Assembly (NCBI RefSeq): GCF_030269925.1
Contig: NC_085129.1
Coordinates: forward strand, 12,763,501 to 12,827,500
DNA from: Bombyx mori
Taxonomy: Eukaryota > Arthropoda > Insecta > Lepidoptera > Bombycidae
Direction: 5' to 3'
Length of the DNA stretch: 64,000 nt
Shown piece by piece: positions 11,139 to 22,290 of this stretch. A model generated the notes under the pieces. The model saw nothing but the letters and a program-made list of their open reading frames with translations. It did not search any database and was not told the origin of the DNA. Position 1 is the first letter of the stretch, and each line of letters begins with the position of its first letter. The position numbers and the translations under genes were made by a program.

Positions 11139-12229
11139 AAAATCTTTTTTACAATTTAAGCATATTTTGGAATACATGTTTAACTATTTATATTTTATGT
11201 CATTTAATCATCTCCGCTATGATCGGTCACTGCTTTCGATAGAGGCTCCCTTGTAGTATGTATGTGTATTTCGTATGTCCCTAATATTTTAGCGCTTCAT
11301 CGATTCAATTGCCGAATATAACATGTGTAATTATGTGTAGTAATCGTGTTACTATTTTTTGGATACAAAGTTGTGTCTTTAATTAGCAGTTATATCAGAA
11401 ATGTTTTTTTATCTGAATAGATTTGTATTGCTGGGAATCTATGCTGTTCGTATACCTTTGACAAATCAGTAGAACCCTTAACTCAATGAGTGATCATGAG
11501 AAAAGACATGTAAACAGAATTTTCGGAATGTATTATACGAATGTACGATGTAACCAGATGTACAGTATTAGGGATGTGATTCGCAAGATAAAACATACCA
11601 GTAATTACTTAAAAGATTACGGTTGAAGTATCAAATTGTATTAGATATTTTCATTCATTAAAATTTATTAGCGGAAGATTAAGTCTCGATCCTTCGTCGT
11701 CGGCCTTTAATTATTGTATTGATTGAATGTCGAATAAGTTTAATATAGGATATGTATATTAATGATACTATATTACTGAAAGATACTAAAGGCACTCGAA
11801 TAACTGATAGTTTTATTGGAGATTAGCTGAAGGATAATATGTTTCTCACGCGAATTTTACAGTAAAATTGGAATAAGAACAGGAAAAAAAAAATACTATA
11901 AAAAAATCGGTTGTCTGTAAAGTCGGTTTACTGACGATACGTGACAACATCATAAGAAAATACGCCTCAGAGCGAGGTAACGCCGCATGAGTCATGTCTT
12001 TTCGTGCGTGTAGCCGGCTCCATCGAATTATAAGACGTTGTCACGTCAAAAAATGAGAACGTGTGTTTCATATTAACGAACTTATTGTACAAGACTTCCA
12101 TTGCATTTCAGTTTTAACTTAATGTGTCAGAGAAAGGAGTATAGTCAGTATTAAAACACCGATGTTAGAAATTTGTAAAATTTATTGATGAAGTTGTAAG
12201 GGATCGATTTTGACGTAACGCTCTTTAAG
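11139..12229. other. No gene seen
   Basis: AT-rich. The stretch 11940-12050 is GC-richer (cgcctcagagcgagg, tagccggctccatcg) and looks like a dispersed repeat, but no second copy is in this window. Confidence 0.4.
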
Positions 12230-12416
12230 CGTGTATTGGCAATACTCCCTTATTCTGCTGGTAGCCGCCGCTGGACTCTTGGTGTCCGTGCACGGAATGA
12301 GCTCCCAAATTATTGAATTTCTCGAGTTGTTCAGCCCCGCCTTTGTAGCCCTTCTGCAGGAATTCTCCCTGTGGGAATACCTCACGTTAGTTAACATTGT
12401 TGGCATGGTTCTTGCG
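12230..12416 (+). CDS. Candidate internal exon encoding hydrophobic segments
   Basis: The frame is open from after a TAA at 12216-12218 to beyond a good donor (cttgcg/gtaagt at 12417). Read as an exon following ctctttaag it encodes VYWQYSLILLVAAAGLLVSV, a polar link around MSSQIIEFLELF, and a second apolar stretch ending NIVGMVLAV. This would suit membrane-spanning helices. The C/G-ending codons differ from the AT-rich surroundings, which favours coding. The acceptor is mediocre and no partner exon is seen, so gene identity is unknown. Confidence 0.35.
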
Positions 12417-13288
12417 GTAAGTTGTGGTTTTGCATTGGCATTGAAGTATTTAGACTAAATCATGGATTTGACATTGTTAGAATTTTGAATTTAGGGAATA
12501 CGTGTCAATCATTCAGGGAACGTTTTGTGTCATTCATCGATCGACCTTATTCATATATCGAATATTACCTAACTTTGATTTGAAAACATTGTAACATAAT
12601 ATCGTTGTAAAATTGTTGCTATTTGCTTTTGACTTTCGTACAAGATATTTCCACCATTAAAGCATTATAAGTAGTGCGCTTATTGGTTAAATGCTGTATC
12701 AATCCAAAATATATAATATATATTTGAATAGATGAATCACAGCTTCTTTATTGAGATAAATGTGTAGTAATCTGTTTCATTTTAATATTTACTTAAAATT
12801 CTATCGTTTGCATTTTATTTAAGTCAAAATAGGCCAGGAAATATTCTAGATCCGACTGTAGTTATATAAACTATAATTAGGAACAACGATGCCCATCGTC
12901 TTGCGTATAAATATAATAATAGAGATTTGTTGGTGTGGTAACTTCACACAAAAACTACTGGATAGATTACGATAAAACTATTTAGATCTAGAAAAGTCGT
13001 GATGAAGTAACTGCGTGCGTTTACAAAAGTACCCTATAGTTCGGGTTTCTAGTTTTCTGAATCTCGACATGGTTTGGTATTGCTAAGCAGTTACTCAATT
13101 TCACACGGGCTTAGTCGCAGGTATAGCTAGAGAGACATAAAACTTTCAATATCCAGTAAGGAATAAGTAAGATGAGATAGAGCTGCGTGGCTTCACAATA
13201 TTACCCGTAAAATTGTCTACACCTGTAAGAAGAGTTTTAAGCGCTCTCTACTCATCGTGATATCTGACATCAAGCAACTTTTTTTTTC
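12417..13288. other. No gene seen
   Basis: AT-rich. 12900-13040 (acacaaaaactactggatag, then gttcgggtttctag) resembles a decayed Helitron-like repeat but lacks clear ends. Confidence 0.4.
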
Positions 13289-13589
13289 TCCTCTTACCTG
13301 ATAGCCTTGAGAGGCTATCAGCTTCAGCCATCAGGCTATCAGCTGAGGCTCAAACCAGGAGTGTTGTTAATACTAGTCCTAACAAGAGCAGTGCTTCGCA
13401 GAATCTACCACCGGATCGGAAACGCGACCCACTGAGAAGACCCGGCGAGAAACTCAATGGGCTGTGTCTGTGGGTTAGTTTACTCGTCGAGCCTTCGTCG
13501 CAAGCGACGGGTTCGGCGAGGACGGTGACCGATGCCTGAGGTACCTAAAAGCACCGTTAATGGATCGGGAGGATCCATAATGACGTAAG
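13289..13589 (-). mobile_element. Jockey-type LINE fragment, subfamily B (3' end)
   Basis: Minus-strand reading: the end of ORF2 (ggatcctcccgatcc and Arg-rich codons), stop, 3' UTR with stem arms cccattgag and ctcagtggg, and the terminal cttgagaggctat segment. The UTR end has a local duplication (gaggctatcagc appears twice near 13310-13345). Confidence 0.85.
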
Positions 13590-14221
13590 GCAAGCGACAA
13601 TACTGATGCTATGGACGCATGATAGGTAACATTACAATAACACCACAGGTAGATACCTGAAACGTTTGTTTAATTGAATTGAAAGCGCTGGCGAATTATC
13701 GTCTGATCTGACATTTAAACCTTATTTTAAACGAAATGTCTGCAATCAATTCATTATTATCAATATTATGCATTCTTTGACTTTATTTACGCATCTCCTT
13801 TCGCAGGGGAACTCCTTGATGTTATCAAACATCACCTAAACTTTTAAATGATATGCTCATTACTCTTTTATAAGTGCTTATATGTGCTGATAAAATTGAA
13901 GTTATTTTTAAAATTTCAATTGTCTGATTTATCACGAAATAATTTTTTAAATTATAAAATTACATTGCTATATTGACGTAATATTCTAAGCAACACAATT
14001 CGATAATATTGTATTATTATAGAATCGTGACATTCGTCAATAATTCGGGTTAATAATGTGAACCATATTATGTCGTTGTATAATAGGGGCATAAGCATTT
14101 ATAATAAAAAAAATACAGATTTGCGGTCTGCATTTTTTTTATCTTTAAGTTGTGTATGTTCGACCGTTACACAAAATATATGTATTACATTATGTAAAAT
14201 GTTAAGAATCAAAATATTTAC
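13590..14221. other. Probable 3' intron of the cuticle gene
   Basis: AT-rich sequence on the 3' side of the donor at 14221. I looked on the minus strand for the phase-0 exon that should follow and found none with convincing coding character. Confidence 0.4.
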
Positions 14222-15369
14222 CTTGTTCGCTTTAGAATCGTCGATTTTCTGTTCGGAAACGTGATGCCCTTCTTTTCCTTGAGCATTTGCGTCGAGGATT
14301 TTCTCTTCGTGAGCACCTTTAAAACCTTGCTGTGCCTTTTCACCAAACGAGCCAGCGTTTTGTCCGGCAATCTTATGGTCTGCTTCGTCGTGAGCTTCAT
14401 CGTAAAAGCTCTCCGTTTTTTCTTCTTCATTCTTGCTACTCGAGGACTTGAAGCCTTTGCTGACATGTCCCTTTTTGTGACTCTTTGCTTTCTTCAGTGA
14501 TTCTTCGTTGGCTCCTGTAATAGATAGAAAGTAATTTTAGCGCTATTACGAAATAAAACTTTGATACAAATTAAATAAAAAAAGAACTTGCCGTGTTTAT
14601 CAATCTTCTGTCCGCCTTCGTAGAATTTTTCATCACCAGCGGCCTTCTTCTTTGCTTCCTCGTCTTTGTAGAAACTTGATTCTCCTTTCTCAGCCTTAGC
14701 AGCTGCGGCAGCCTGTTGAAATCCTTCTTGACCGTGCTTAGTTTCTTCTTCAGCTTTTTTTTCAATTTTTTCAATGTTTTCACCAGCCCCTTTCTTCTGA
14801 GCGGCATCATAGGCATTTTTATCGACGTAACCAGCACCGACTTGAGCCCCCAAAATGGGATGGTAAAGAAGCCCTCCTCCTAATCCTCCGCCAAGTCCTA
14901 TACCTCCAACTCCAAGGCCTCCAATACCTTGGTTTATAAGTCCAACACCGTTACCGATTCCGATTCCGCTGCCAAGTCCTCCAACACCGCCACCGATGCC
15001 GCCAACGCCTCCCACACCTCCGAGTCCAATACCTAATCCTTGTCCAAGTCCAAGACCACCCAATCCAATTCCACCATAACCTAATCCTTGGTTAAGGCCG
15101 ATTCCCCCAACACCGACTCCTCTAATGCCACCCACTCCTGTCACTGTATTTAAGACAGTAGATGCAGCACCTTCGATGTGTTCTGGATAGTCTTCGTTCT
15201 CTTCAACTTCGTAACTGTTAGATAGCGGCAGTCCAGTCTTCACATCAGTTCCTATGGCATCCAAGCGTTCTTTAACATAATCATAGGGAGTTTTCGTGTC
15301 CGATAATTCGACTCTGTGGAAAGTCGCCGTCGAAAGACTGATCGAAGCGAATATCAGAATTGTCAACAT
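14222..15369 (-). CDS. Glycine-rich cuticular protein, two exons seen (15369-14592 and 14514-14222), 3' end missing
   Basis: The product is probably secreted and built into cuticle. Exon 1 starts at ATG 15369-15367. Residues 1-16 form a signal peptide (MLTILIFASISLSTAT). An acidic linker follows to about 75, then residues about 78-171 are GG(I/L/V)G repeats, then a Lys/Glu/Ala-rich region (SFYKDEEAKKKAAGDEKFYE near 235-252). Exon 1 ends in a split Gly codon at a GC donor (cacg/gcaagt, 14591-14590). Exon 2 begins after tattacag and continues the same style (EEKTESFYDEAHDEADHK, FGEKAQQGFKGAHEE), ending in phase 0 at aag/gtaaat. Total so far is 357 residues. Gly-rich plus Lys/Glu-rich tails are typical of lepidopteran glycine-rich cuticle proteins. 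The read-through of exon 1 into the intron is not real coding. Confidence 0.8.
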
Positions 15370-15397
15370 CGTGAAATGTGTTTGTCACCGTGCAACG

Positions 15398-15433
15398 ACT
15401 GATGACATTTCGTTATTGCACCTGTCTTTTATA
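15398..15433 (-). promoter_or_regulatory. Core promoter of the cuticle gene: TATA box and initiator
   Basis: On the minus strand TATAAAAG (15433-15426) lies about 30 bp upstream of the arthropod initiator TCAGT (15402-15398). The ATG at 15369 follows after a 5' UTR of about 30 nt. This spacing is standard for insect cuticle genes. Confidence 0.7.
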
Positions 15434-15565
15434 GTAAGGTTAAATTCGGTGGAACGAAGTCGTGTGATAGTTTTCGCGCCACGTCTGGGGCCCGTATCCG
15501 GTCGTCCCCTTCCTGTCGTATTGTTTAAACTGATCTAATGAGAACGGTACTGCAGAAATAAAACA

Positions 15566-15667
15566 ATGAGTCTGGTCGAAGACCTTGCTTTCCAGTTCAT
15601 TGGTGCCGGCAGTGGGGCGTTCGTTTACGCAACAACAAAAGCCGCTATGGGTGACGTTTTTTCTCTA
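15566..15667 (+). CDS. Short coding-like ATG open frame divergent from the cuticle gene
   Basis: A well-placed ATG (context aaacaATGAG) opens MSLVEDLAFQFIGAGSGAFV, then YATTKAAMG, continuing to DVFSL and TGA at 15665-15667. Codons end mostly in C/G, unlike the AT-rich flank. A weak donor (atgg/gtgacg at 15651) could make this a first exon. It starts 196 bp from the cuticle ATG in the opposite direction. I do not recognise the peptide. Confidence 0.3.
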
Positions 15668-16890
15668 TGATTTTTGCTTCAGCCCGCCGATTCTGGAAAG
15701 TATCTAAGAATTTTTTGTTTGTAAAATCGACACGTTTTCATTTCGATTTATTCATAAGTTTGGAATCTATTATGTCAGGAAACCTTTCCACATCAGAATC
15801 GAAACCAAGTTTTAAGTCGTTTTGATTGTTGTACACCAAACCACTATAAGAACCGAAACATTTAAGATTATATACTGAACTATCATTTGAAATGTCAACT
15901 CTAGCATTGACTCACCGAAATCTTATCGAGTTATTGTGTCGATTGAATGGAAACAAATCGATAATTGGTCGCAAGAATTATTAAACGATTGATTAATGTT
16001 TTTTTCACTAAATTATAATATTAGTCGTTATGGCCTTGGTTCACTTGGACGATTTCACGTCATTGTTTTCTTACGGTTCAAATATATGTCGAGGGCTTAA
16101 TAAAGGTTACTGCTCAAGCATTATGACGGGTGTCAATCAATAAATGAGTCACGTACTCTATTTCAGAAAAAAAGTCCCTCGAGTGAGATACGTTACTGTT
16201 TAGCTCTTGTGGCAGTGAAGTTTTTGCGATTGTGTTTTTTTTGTTTCCTCTATGAAGGTAACAAATTTTCAACAACAAGCGCTTACCAAAATATAAATTA
16301 TACTAATTCGTGTAAGTATATATACTAAAACTGAAATATTATTTCGGAAAACATTTACAATAATTAATTTTACTATAAACCAATATATTATGTTATAAGA
16401 TATCAATCAAATATTTTGTTACAGTTTTACGTGTACTTCAGATATATTTAAGACGGCCGGCGTTGGATTAAATAAATTTTAATATTAATTCGCTGTCTTT
16501 TTATTCATCTTTTTATACGATGCATAATATATTAATTCATTTCTTTTTTCTTCTGTCATTTATTTGAACGTCTTGAACAATGACTAATCTAAAAATTGCT
16601 TACAACAACATTTCAAGTTTGTATGTGTTAAATACTAAAAGTTATTCTGACAATTACATTTGTGTCATTAACAAAACTCTTTATGAAAATGTATAGTTTG
16701 TGACCAGATAGTTTCAAAGGGCTTTCTGCCGCAAAGCGTTCGTTTGTTCAGTATTAAAGTAATGAGGCTCCCACCTTGTATCTCAAGCTGGGCCACATCG
16801 CAAACTATGCATAACTAACTAACTATAAATATCAAAGTAAGATTATGACCCCAATAACCACCTTGGACTGCTAGGCAGAAGTCTAGTTTT
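15668..16890. other. No gene seen
   Basis: AT-rich upstream or intronic sequence with no supported exon and no recognised repeat. Confidence 0.5.
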
Positions 16891-17567
16891 GAAGTCGTCG
16901 TGGCCTAAAGGATAAGACGTCCGGTGAATTCGTATGTAGCGCTGCACCGGTGTTCGAATCCCGCAGGCGGGTACCTATTTTTCTGATGAAATACGTACTT
17001 AACAAATGTTCACGATTGACTTCGACGGTGAAGGAATAACATCGTGTAATAAAAATCAAACCCGCAAAATTATAATTTGCGTAATCACTGGTGGACCTCT
17101 TGTGAGTCCGCACGGGTAGGTACCACCACTCTGCCTTTTTGTGCCGTGAATCAGTAATGCGTTTCGGTTTGAAGGGTGTTGCAGCCGTTGTAACTATCTG
17201 AGACCTTACAACTCATATCTCAGGGTGAGTGGTGGCATTTACGTTGTAGATGAGTTTGTGAGTCCGCGCGGATAGGTACCACCGCCCTGCTTATTTCTGC
17301 CGTGAAGCAGTAATGCGTTTCGGTTTGAAGGGTGGGGTAGCCGTTGTAACTATACTGAGACTTTAGAACTTGTATCTCAAGGTGGGTGGCGCGTCTACGT
17401 TGTGGATGTCTATGGGCTCCAGTAACCACTTAACATCAGGTGGGCTGTGAGCTCGTCCACCCATCTAAGCAATAAAAAAAAAAAAAAAAAAGATGTTTAT
17501 GGGCTTTAGTAACCACTTAACACCAGGTGGGCTGTGAGCTTATCCACACATCTAAGCAATAAAAAAA
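16891..17567 (+). mobile_element. Composite Bm1-type SINE: full copy plus two partial tandem copies
   Basis: A full head (A box tggcctaaagg at 16901-16911, B box gttcgaatcc near 16952) and body run to about 17252 (gtagatgag). The body restarts at gtgagtccgcgcggatagg and runs to a complete tail with an A run at 17490. A third, shorter tail-only unit (gatgtttatgggctttag to caataaaaaaa) occupies 17491-17567. Minus-strand frames across it are chance. Confidence 0.9.
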
Positions 17568-18129
17568 GGCAAAATGCTTCGTTTATATCATTTCTATTTC
17601 AATTTGATATGTCGTTTCCAATTTTATATAAAATATTGCTAAACGATTATGTTCACTATATCCTTTCTCATAAGGGTATTTTTCCTATCGAGATAAAACG
17701 TCCCGGACTTTATTCTCAATTGCTGCGAAAGGCGCCGGATTTTTAGATTCAAAGACGGCGGTACGTTTTGATCCCGAATATAAATTTGAGTAAAGCCGGC
17801 ATTCAAGTATTTCAAGTTTGTAGTCTAGAAATGCGCTGAGGTTTATAGATGGAAAATCTAAATGGAAAGTCGAAAAGTTGATCTTTCAAACTCGTGAAAG
17901 TCACGTTTACACATTATTTGAAGTTTTTATCTAAAAGTTTGTGTAATTAATTTTTCACGTCGATGGAACTGGAACTTGCGACGGTAGGAAGTGGTTATTG
18001 TCGTTCATAGACTGGATATACCAGGGACAGAAACATTTATTGGTATTAACATGACAATGATCTCGCAAAATCGTTAGTTCAGACTTTTTTGCTATGAGGA
18101 ATTATTCGAGATAATCGACCCTATCACTT
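17568..18129. other. No gene seen
   Basis: AT-rich without ORF or recognised repeat. Confidence 0.5.
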
Positions 18130-18438
18130 TTTTATCATCACACCTCCCGCCACCGGAGCAGAGTGCATCCATACTATCTGGAACTCTGCGTTCATCGACA
18201 GTGCTCTTTCAAAGATCTTTTCTGCCACGTACCATCCGGATTTGGAATGAACTCCCCTCCACGGTGTTTCTCGAGCGTTTTGACTTGTCCTTCTTCAAAC
18301 GAGGCTTGCGGAGAGTACTCAATTGTAGACAGTGGCTTGGCTCTACACCTGGCATTGCTGCCGTCCTTGAGCGACGGTAACCGCTTACCATCAGATGAGC
18401 CGTAAGCCCGTATGCCTGCAAAGGCAGTAAAAATAAAC
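18130..18438 (+). mobile_element. LINE family X, 3' end with C-terminal ORF2 remnant
   Basis: Contains accggagcagagtgcatcc, ggatttggaatgaactcccc and ttcttcaaacgaggcttgcg, then the tggcattgctgccgtcc and gtatgcctgcaaaggcag segments seen in the other family X tails. This is the longest copy in the window. The coding frame is broken by shifts, so it is a pseudogene. It abuts a Bm1 fragment. Confidence 0.75.
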
Positions 18439-18448
18439 TTTTTACTTG

Positions 18449-18640
18449 CGGTAGGGAGTTTCGTGAGCCGGTACGAGTAGGCACCACCACCCTGTGTACT
18501 TCTGCCGTGAAACAGTAATGCGTTTCGGTTTGAAGGATGTGGCAGCTGTTGGATTAAAAAACTAAGACTTATAATTCATGTCTATGGGCATAGGTTTTGA
18601 GACCAGGCTGCGAAGTAATCCAACCGTTTAAGCGATAAAA
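18449..18640 (+). mobile_element. Diverged Bm1-type SINE, 3' half
   Basis: Segments gtgagccggtacgag, ctgccgtgaaacagtaatgc and gatgtggcagctgttgg match the Bm1 body, ending at a changed tail (gtttaagcgataaaa). Older than the other copies. Confidence 0.7.
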
Positions 18641-19088
18641 GTTAATGTTAATTGATGAAACACTATGGAGATTGTTGAATTGAATTTTAACAAAGACAGT
18701 TAATAATCTTAATTATCGTATGTGTACATAATAGGATATTTATCATCGTTTTCAAATGCCGGCGATGGGTTTATATCTGCTATGATAAATACAATACGAC
18801 ATGACAGTGTGTTCGCTTGTTTGCGATATTACGTCTCAAAGGATCAACAATACGACTGATTTATAGAGCAGATAGTGACACTAGCAAGTCTGGATCCCGG
18901 GAAAAGGTAGTTGCTTTATTTTTATTGAATTCCAGTTAAAATGTGATCACGTCCAATAAATACGTAACTGAGATCTAAATGATTGCTTTACGACGGAAAC
19001 AGGCGGGATGTTAAGCCCGACTCGTGCAGACATATCCTACAAGAAGTATCTGATCGATAGGTATGAAGGCGGCATTAGATTGAAGTTT

Positions 19089-19436
19089 TCTATACTAATA
19101 TTATAGAGAAGAAAGATTTATTTGTTTGTTTGTATTGAATAGGCTCCGAAACTACTGAACCGATTTGAAAAATTCTTTCACTGTTTGGAAGCTACACTAT
19201 TCCCGAGTGACATAGGGTATAATCTTTTTTGAAAAAAATAAGGAATCCTTACTAAAACTCCAATAATGTAACCCAAGGTGTAAAAAATAATACGTAAAAT
19301 ATAATTTACATCGCGTGCCCTGCGAAAACTATTGATGGTAGAATAAAATAATGTACTACGACTTTGTAGAACACATTATTATTTACAAAAAGTGTCGTGA
19401 CAGCATATGTCTATGTCTATTGCGGCATAACTAATA
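19089..19436 (+). mobile_element. LEP1-like Helitron, 3' end missing
   Basis: Begins TCTATACTAATATTATAGAG. It shares the gaataggctccgaaactac, tcgcgtgccctgcgaaaac and gtcgtgacagcatatgtc segments with the 27223 copy, but loses homology before the GC-rich CTAG end, close to the mariner insertion. Confidence 0.7.
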
Positions 19437-19494
19437 GGTTGGGGAAAAGTTACTTCGCATTTTTTAAGAAAATTCACATCGTTTTTTTAATATA

Positions 19495-20802
19495 CCTAGT
19501 CAGGTCATAAGTATTGTCACACAGTAAAAACTTTTCTTTTAGAATGCTGGCCACAAAAAAGTTTATTGAATTTGAATTTCGAATTGTTCATGAAAATAAA
19601 AAATGTATAATTTTAGAATTTTACTCATTTTTAAATATGGAGTGGACGCTTAAAGAAGACCGTGTTGCAGTTATTGCGTTGCATCGTTGCGGTTACGCGC
19701 CAATTCAAATTTTTAACATACTGAAAAATTTGAATTTAACCAAAAGATTCGTTTATCGTACCATCAAATGATACAATGAAGACTCTAGTGTAGATGACAG
19801 GTCAAGAAGTGGTCGCCCTCGGTCTGTTAGGACTCCAGCAGTGATAAAAGCTGTGAAGGCGCGAATTCAAAGAAATCCCAAACGTAAGCAGAAACTGTTG
19901 GCCCTTCAGATGGGGTTAAGCAGAACCACGGTGAAAAGGGTGTTAAGTGAAGACTTAGGGCTTCGGGCATATCGAAGAAAAACAGGACATCGTTTGAATG
20001 CTCGTCTAATGGACCTGAGACTGAAGAGATGCCGCGCTTTGTTGAGGCGGTACGCGGGAAAAAAATATCGGGATATTCTTTTTTCGGATGAAAAAATTTT
20101 TACCGTAGAAGAGAGCTACAACAAACAAAATGATAAGGTGTACGCACACAGTAGTGAAGAAGCGAGCAACCGTATTCCGCGTGTCCAACGAGGTCATTTT
20201 CCATCCTCGCTCATGGTATGGTTGGGAGTTTCTTATTGGGGCTTAACAGAGGTACATTTTTGTGAGAAAGGTGTAAAAACGAATGCAGTTGTGTATCAAA
20301 ATACAGTCCTGACGAACCTTGTGGAACCTGTTTCTCATACCATGTTCAATAACAGGCACTGGGTATTCCAACAAGATTCGGCGCCAGCTCATAGAGCGAA
20401 TTGCACACAAGACTGGCTGGCGGCGCGTGAAATCGACTTCATCCGGCACGAAGACAGGCCCTCCTCCAGTCCAGATTTGAATCCGTTATATTACAAGATA
20501 TGGCAACACTTGGAGGAAAAGGCGTGCTCAAAGCCTCATCCCAATTTGGAGTCACTCAAGACATCCTTGATTAAGGCAGCCGCCGATATTGACATGGACC
20601 TCGTTCGTGCTGCGATAGAAGACTGGCCGCGCAGATTGAAGGCCTGTATTCAAAATCGCGGAGGTCATTTTGAATAAACTTTAGTGTCATAAGAATCTAT
20701 GTTTTGTTAAGTTCATTTTGGTATATGAATGGTTACATAATGAATAAACTTGTTTCAATTATTTTACATTAAACATGTGACAGAATTTATGACCTGACTA
20801 GG
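19495..20802 (+). mobile_element. Mariner element of the maT (DD37D) type, complete ends
   Basis: The left end CCTAGTCAGGTCATAAGTAT (19495 on) is matched, inverted, by the right end, whose outermost 16 bp are ttatgacctgactagg (to 20802). The inverted repeats span about 27 bp with few mismatches. TA lies on each side (19493-19494 and 20803-20804), the target duplication of Tc1/mariner elements. Length 1308 bp, normal for mariners. It carries one broken transposase reading frame. Confidence 0.9.
19637..20677 (+). pseudogene. Mariner (maT, DD37D) transposase, inactivated
   Basis: The frame from ATG 19637 to TAA 20675-20677 corresponds to about 346 residues, full length for the family. It is interrupted by one in-frame TGA (19769-19771, after FVYRTIK), most simply a change from CGA. 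N-terminal helix-turn-helix regions (EDRVAVIALHRCGYAP; QMGLSRTTVKRVL) precede the catalytic core: ILFSDEKIF (first Asp), WVFQQDSAPAH (second Asp), and SPDLNPLYYKIW. There the residue 38 positions after the second Asp, normally the third Asp of DD37D, is Tyr (TAT). With both a nonsense codon and a lost catalytic residue it should not make active enzyme. The rest is well preserved, so decay is recent. Confidence 0.88.
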
Positions 20803-21065
20803 TAGTTTATTTACATTTAACTAAAGTATGTAGGTACCATTTTGTTCGATAACTTTTTGCCATCTTGTCGTTTATAAAATTCGAATATATTGTCTAGCAT
20901 TTTTATGAAAATACATACAGCTAATCGAAACAAAAAAAAAGACATTTCTCAATTATATACTATTTGCAATGTTTAACTTTTTGAATATAAATGTATATAA
21001 GTAGCGAATGGATTGTATTGCACGCTAACAAAAAGTTCCTGAACAAATTTGAATAATATAAATAA

Positions 21066-21454
21066 CTAGCTGACCCGGCAAACATTGTTTTGCCATATAT
21101 AAGATTTCTAGGGAATTTCTAGTGTAGAAAAAAAACTAACTTATTGTAAGTGTGTAAGGATGTGGTAAATGAGTGAAAGAGGCATGTAGCGCTGTGAACG
21201 TTGAGGGAATATATAATAAAAATAACAAAACCTCATTCAACCACATAATACCTCATTATAACAAAAAAAAAGTCCAAATAAAAAAAATATGTTAGGGGTG
21301 GACAACCCTAATCACTTAGGGGTATGAAAAATAGATAGTAGTCGATTCTCAGGCTTACTGAATATGCATAAAAAATTTCATGAGAATCGGTCAAGCGGTT
21401 TCGGAGGAGTATGGGAACGAACATTGTGACACGAGAATTTTATATATTAGATAA
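21066..21454 (+). repeat. Unclassified dispersed repeat (ctagctgacccggcaaac type)
   Basis: Starts ctagctgacccggcaaacat and ends with tttcatgagaatcggtcaag, cggtttcggaggag and a tatatattag tail. This is a widespread insect repeat type by my recollection, but I see only one copy in this window. No coding capacity. Confidence 0.5.
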
Positions 21455-22047
21455 ACATTCGCGTAAACTCCTAAACAAAATAAATAGCAACAAGTCCATC
21501 GTTTGTAATACGCCAGATTATTTCAGAGGGCGCGGCGTACATAGCGCTTTGTCAAAATTTTAAATTGCAATTAAGAAGTTTTACAAAGACAATTTCTGCC
21601 CGGGATTCTGTCAAAGGCATTTCCAGAAAGTTAAGACGGTGGCTGTGGATAGGAAAATGTTTGTGAAATGGGTTAATCGCTAGCGGCAATGTAATAATAT
21701 CATATGTAGGACTACCTACAAGTATTTGTATAGTAACAAATATTTTTATCTTTCTTCTTGTTATGTTGTCTTTCATCATCTCTAGTCATTATAATAATGC
21801 TTCAAATAAAAGTATGTACATATATCTTTGGTCAGTAGTATGTAATACAGAAACTCTTTTGTTTTGAATTAACTGTAAGCATAGGTGTACTGATTTAAAT
21901 AAATTAATAAAAAAATATTTTTAAAAATATATCGCGTAAATGGACGAACAAGCATAGATATACAACGCATCCACCCGCATTCCTACATGAGATCGAATAC
22001 TCCATTGCATTTTGTACTGGCTGTCATAGTCAGAATCTTGGTAATAC
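21455..22047. other. No gene seen
   Basis: AT-rich; short ORFs only. Confidence 0.5.
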
Positions 22048-22290
22048 TTTTTTATGATTGAGGGATTACTGGTGGCTCGGAGGCCTTTTCAGTTTCACGA
22101 GGACAGGTGGGCGAGCAAGGGCGCAGCCAGGTGGGGCGGAATTTGATGAATTAACTACCAGATCGGAATCGCGACCCACTGAGAAGATCCAGCGAGAAAC
22201 CCCGCGGTCTGATGGTCAGATTAGGTTGCACGTCGAACTCTTTGCCGAGTTCGACGTATTACCGGAGTCCCTAAGGCTGCTCCTAGTGTG
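22048..22290 (-). mobile_element. Jockey-type LINE fragment, subfamily A (3' end)
   Basis: Minus-strand reading: the end of ORF2 (cgaactcggcaaagag, equivalent to 34513-34530 of the full element) and the 3' UTR ending ccaccagtaatccctcaatc plus A-rich tail. The first stem arm has decayed. Confidence 0.85.

Noticed and set aside
14218..14837. Lys-rich minus-strand ORFs in other frames and the plus-strand Leu/Phe-rich ORF over the cuticle gene
   Set aside because: Out-of-frame readings of Lys/Glu codons; the spliced frame explains the sequence.
17220..17429. Small gene on the minus strand
   Set aside because: It lies within the composite Bm1 SINE; similar frames recur in every Bm1 copy (for example 427-750, 53189-53407).
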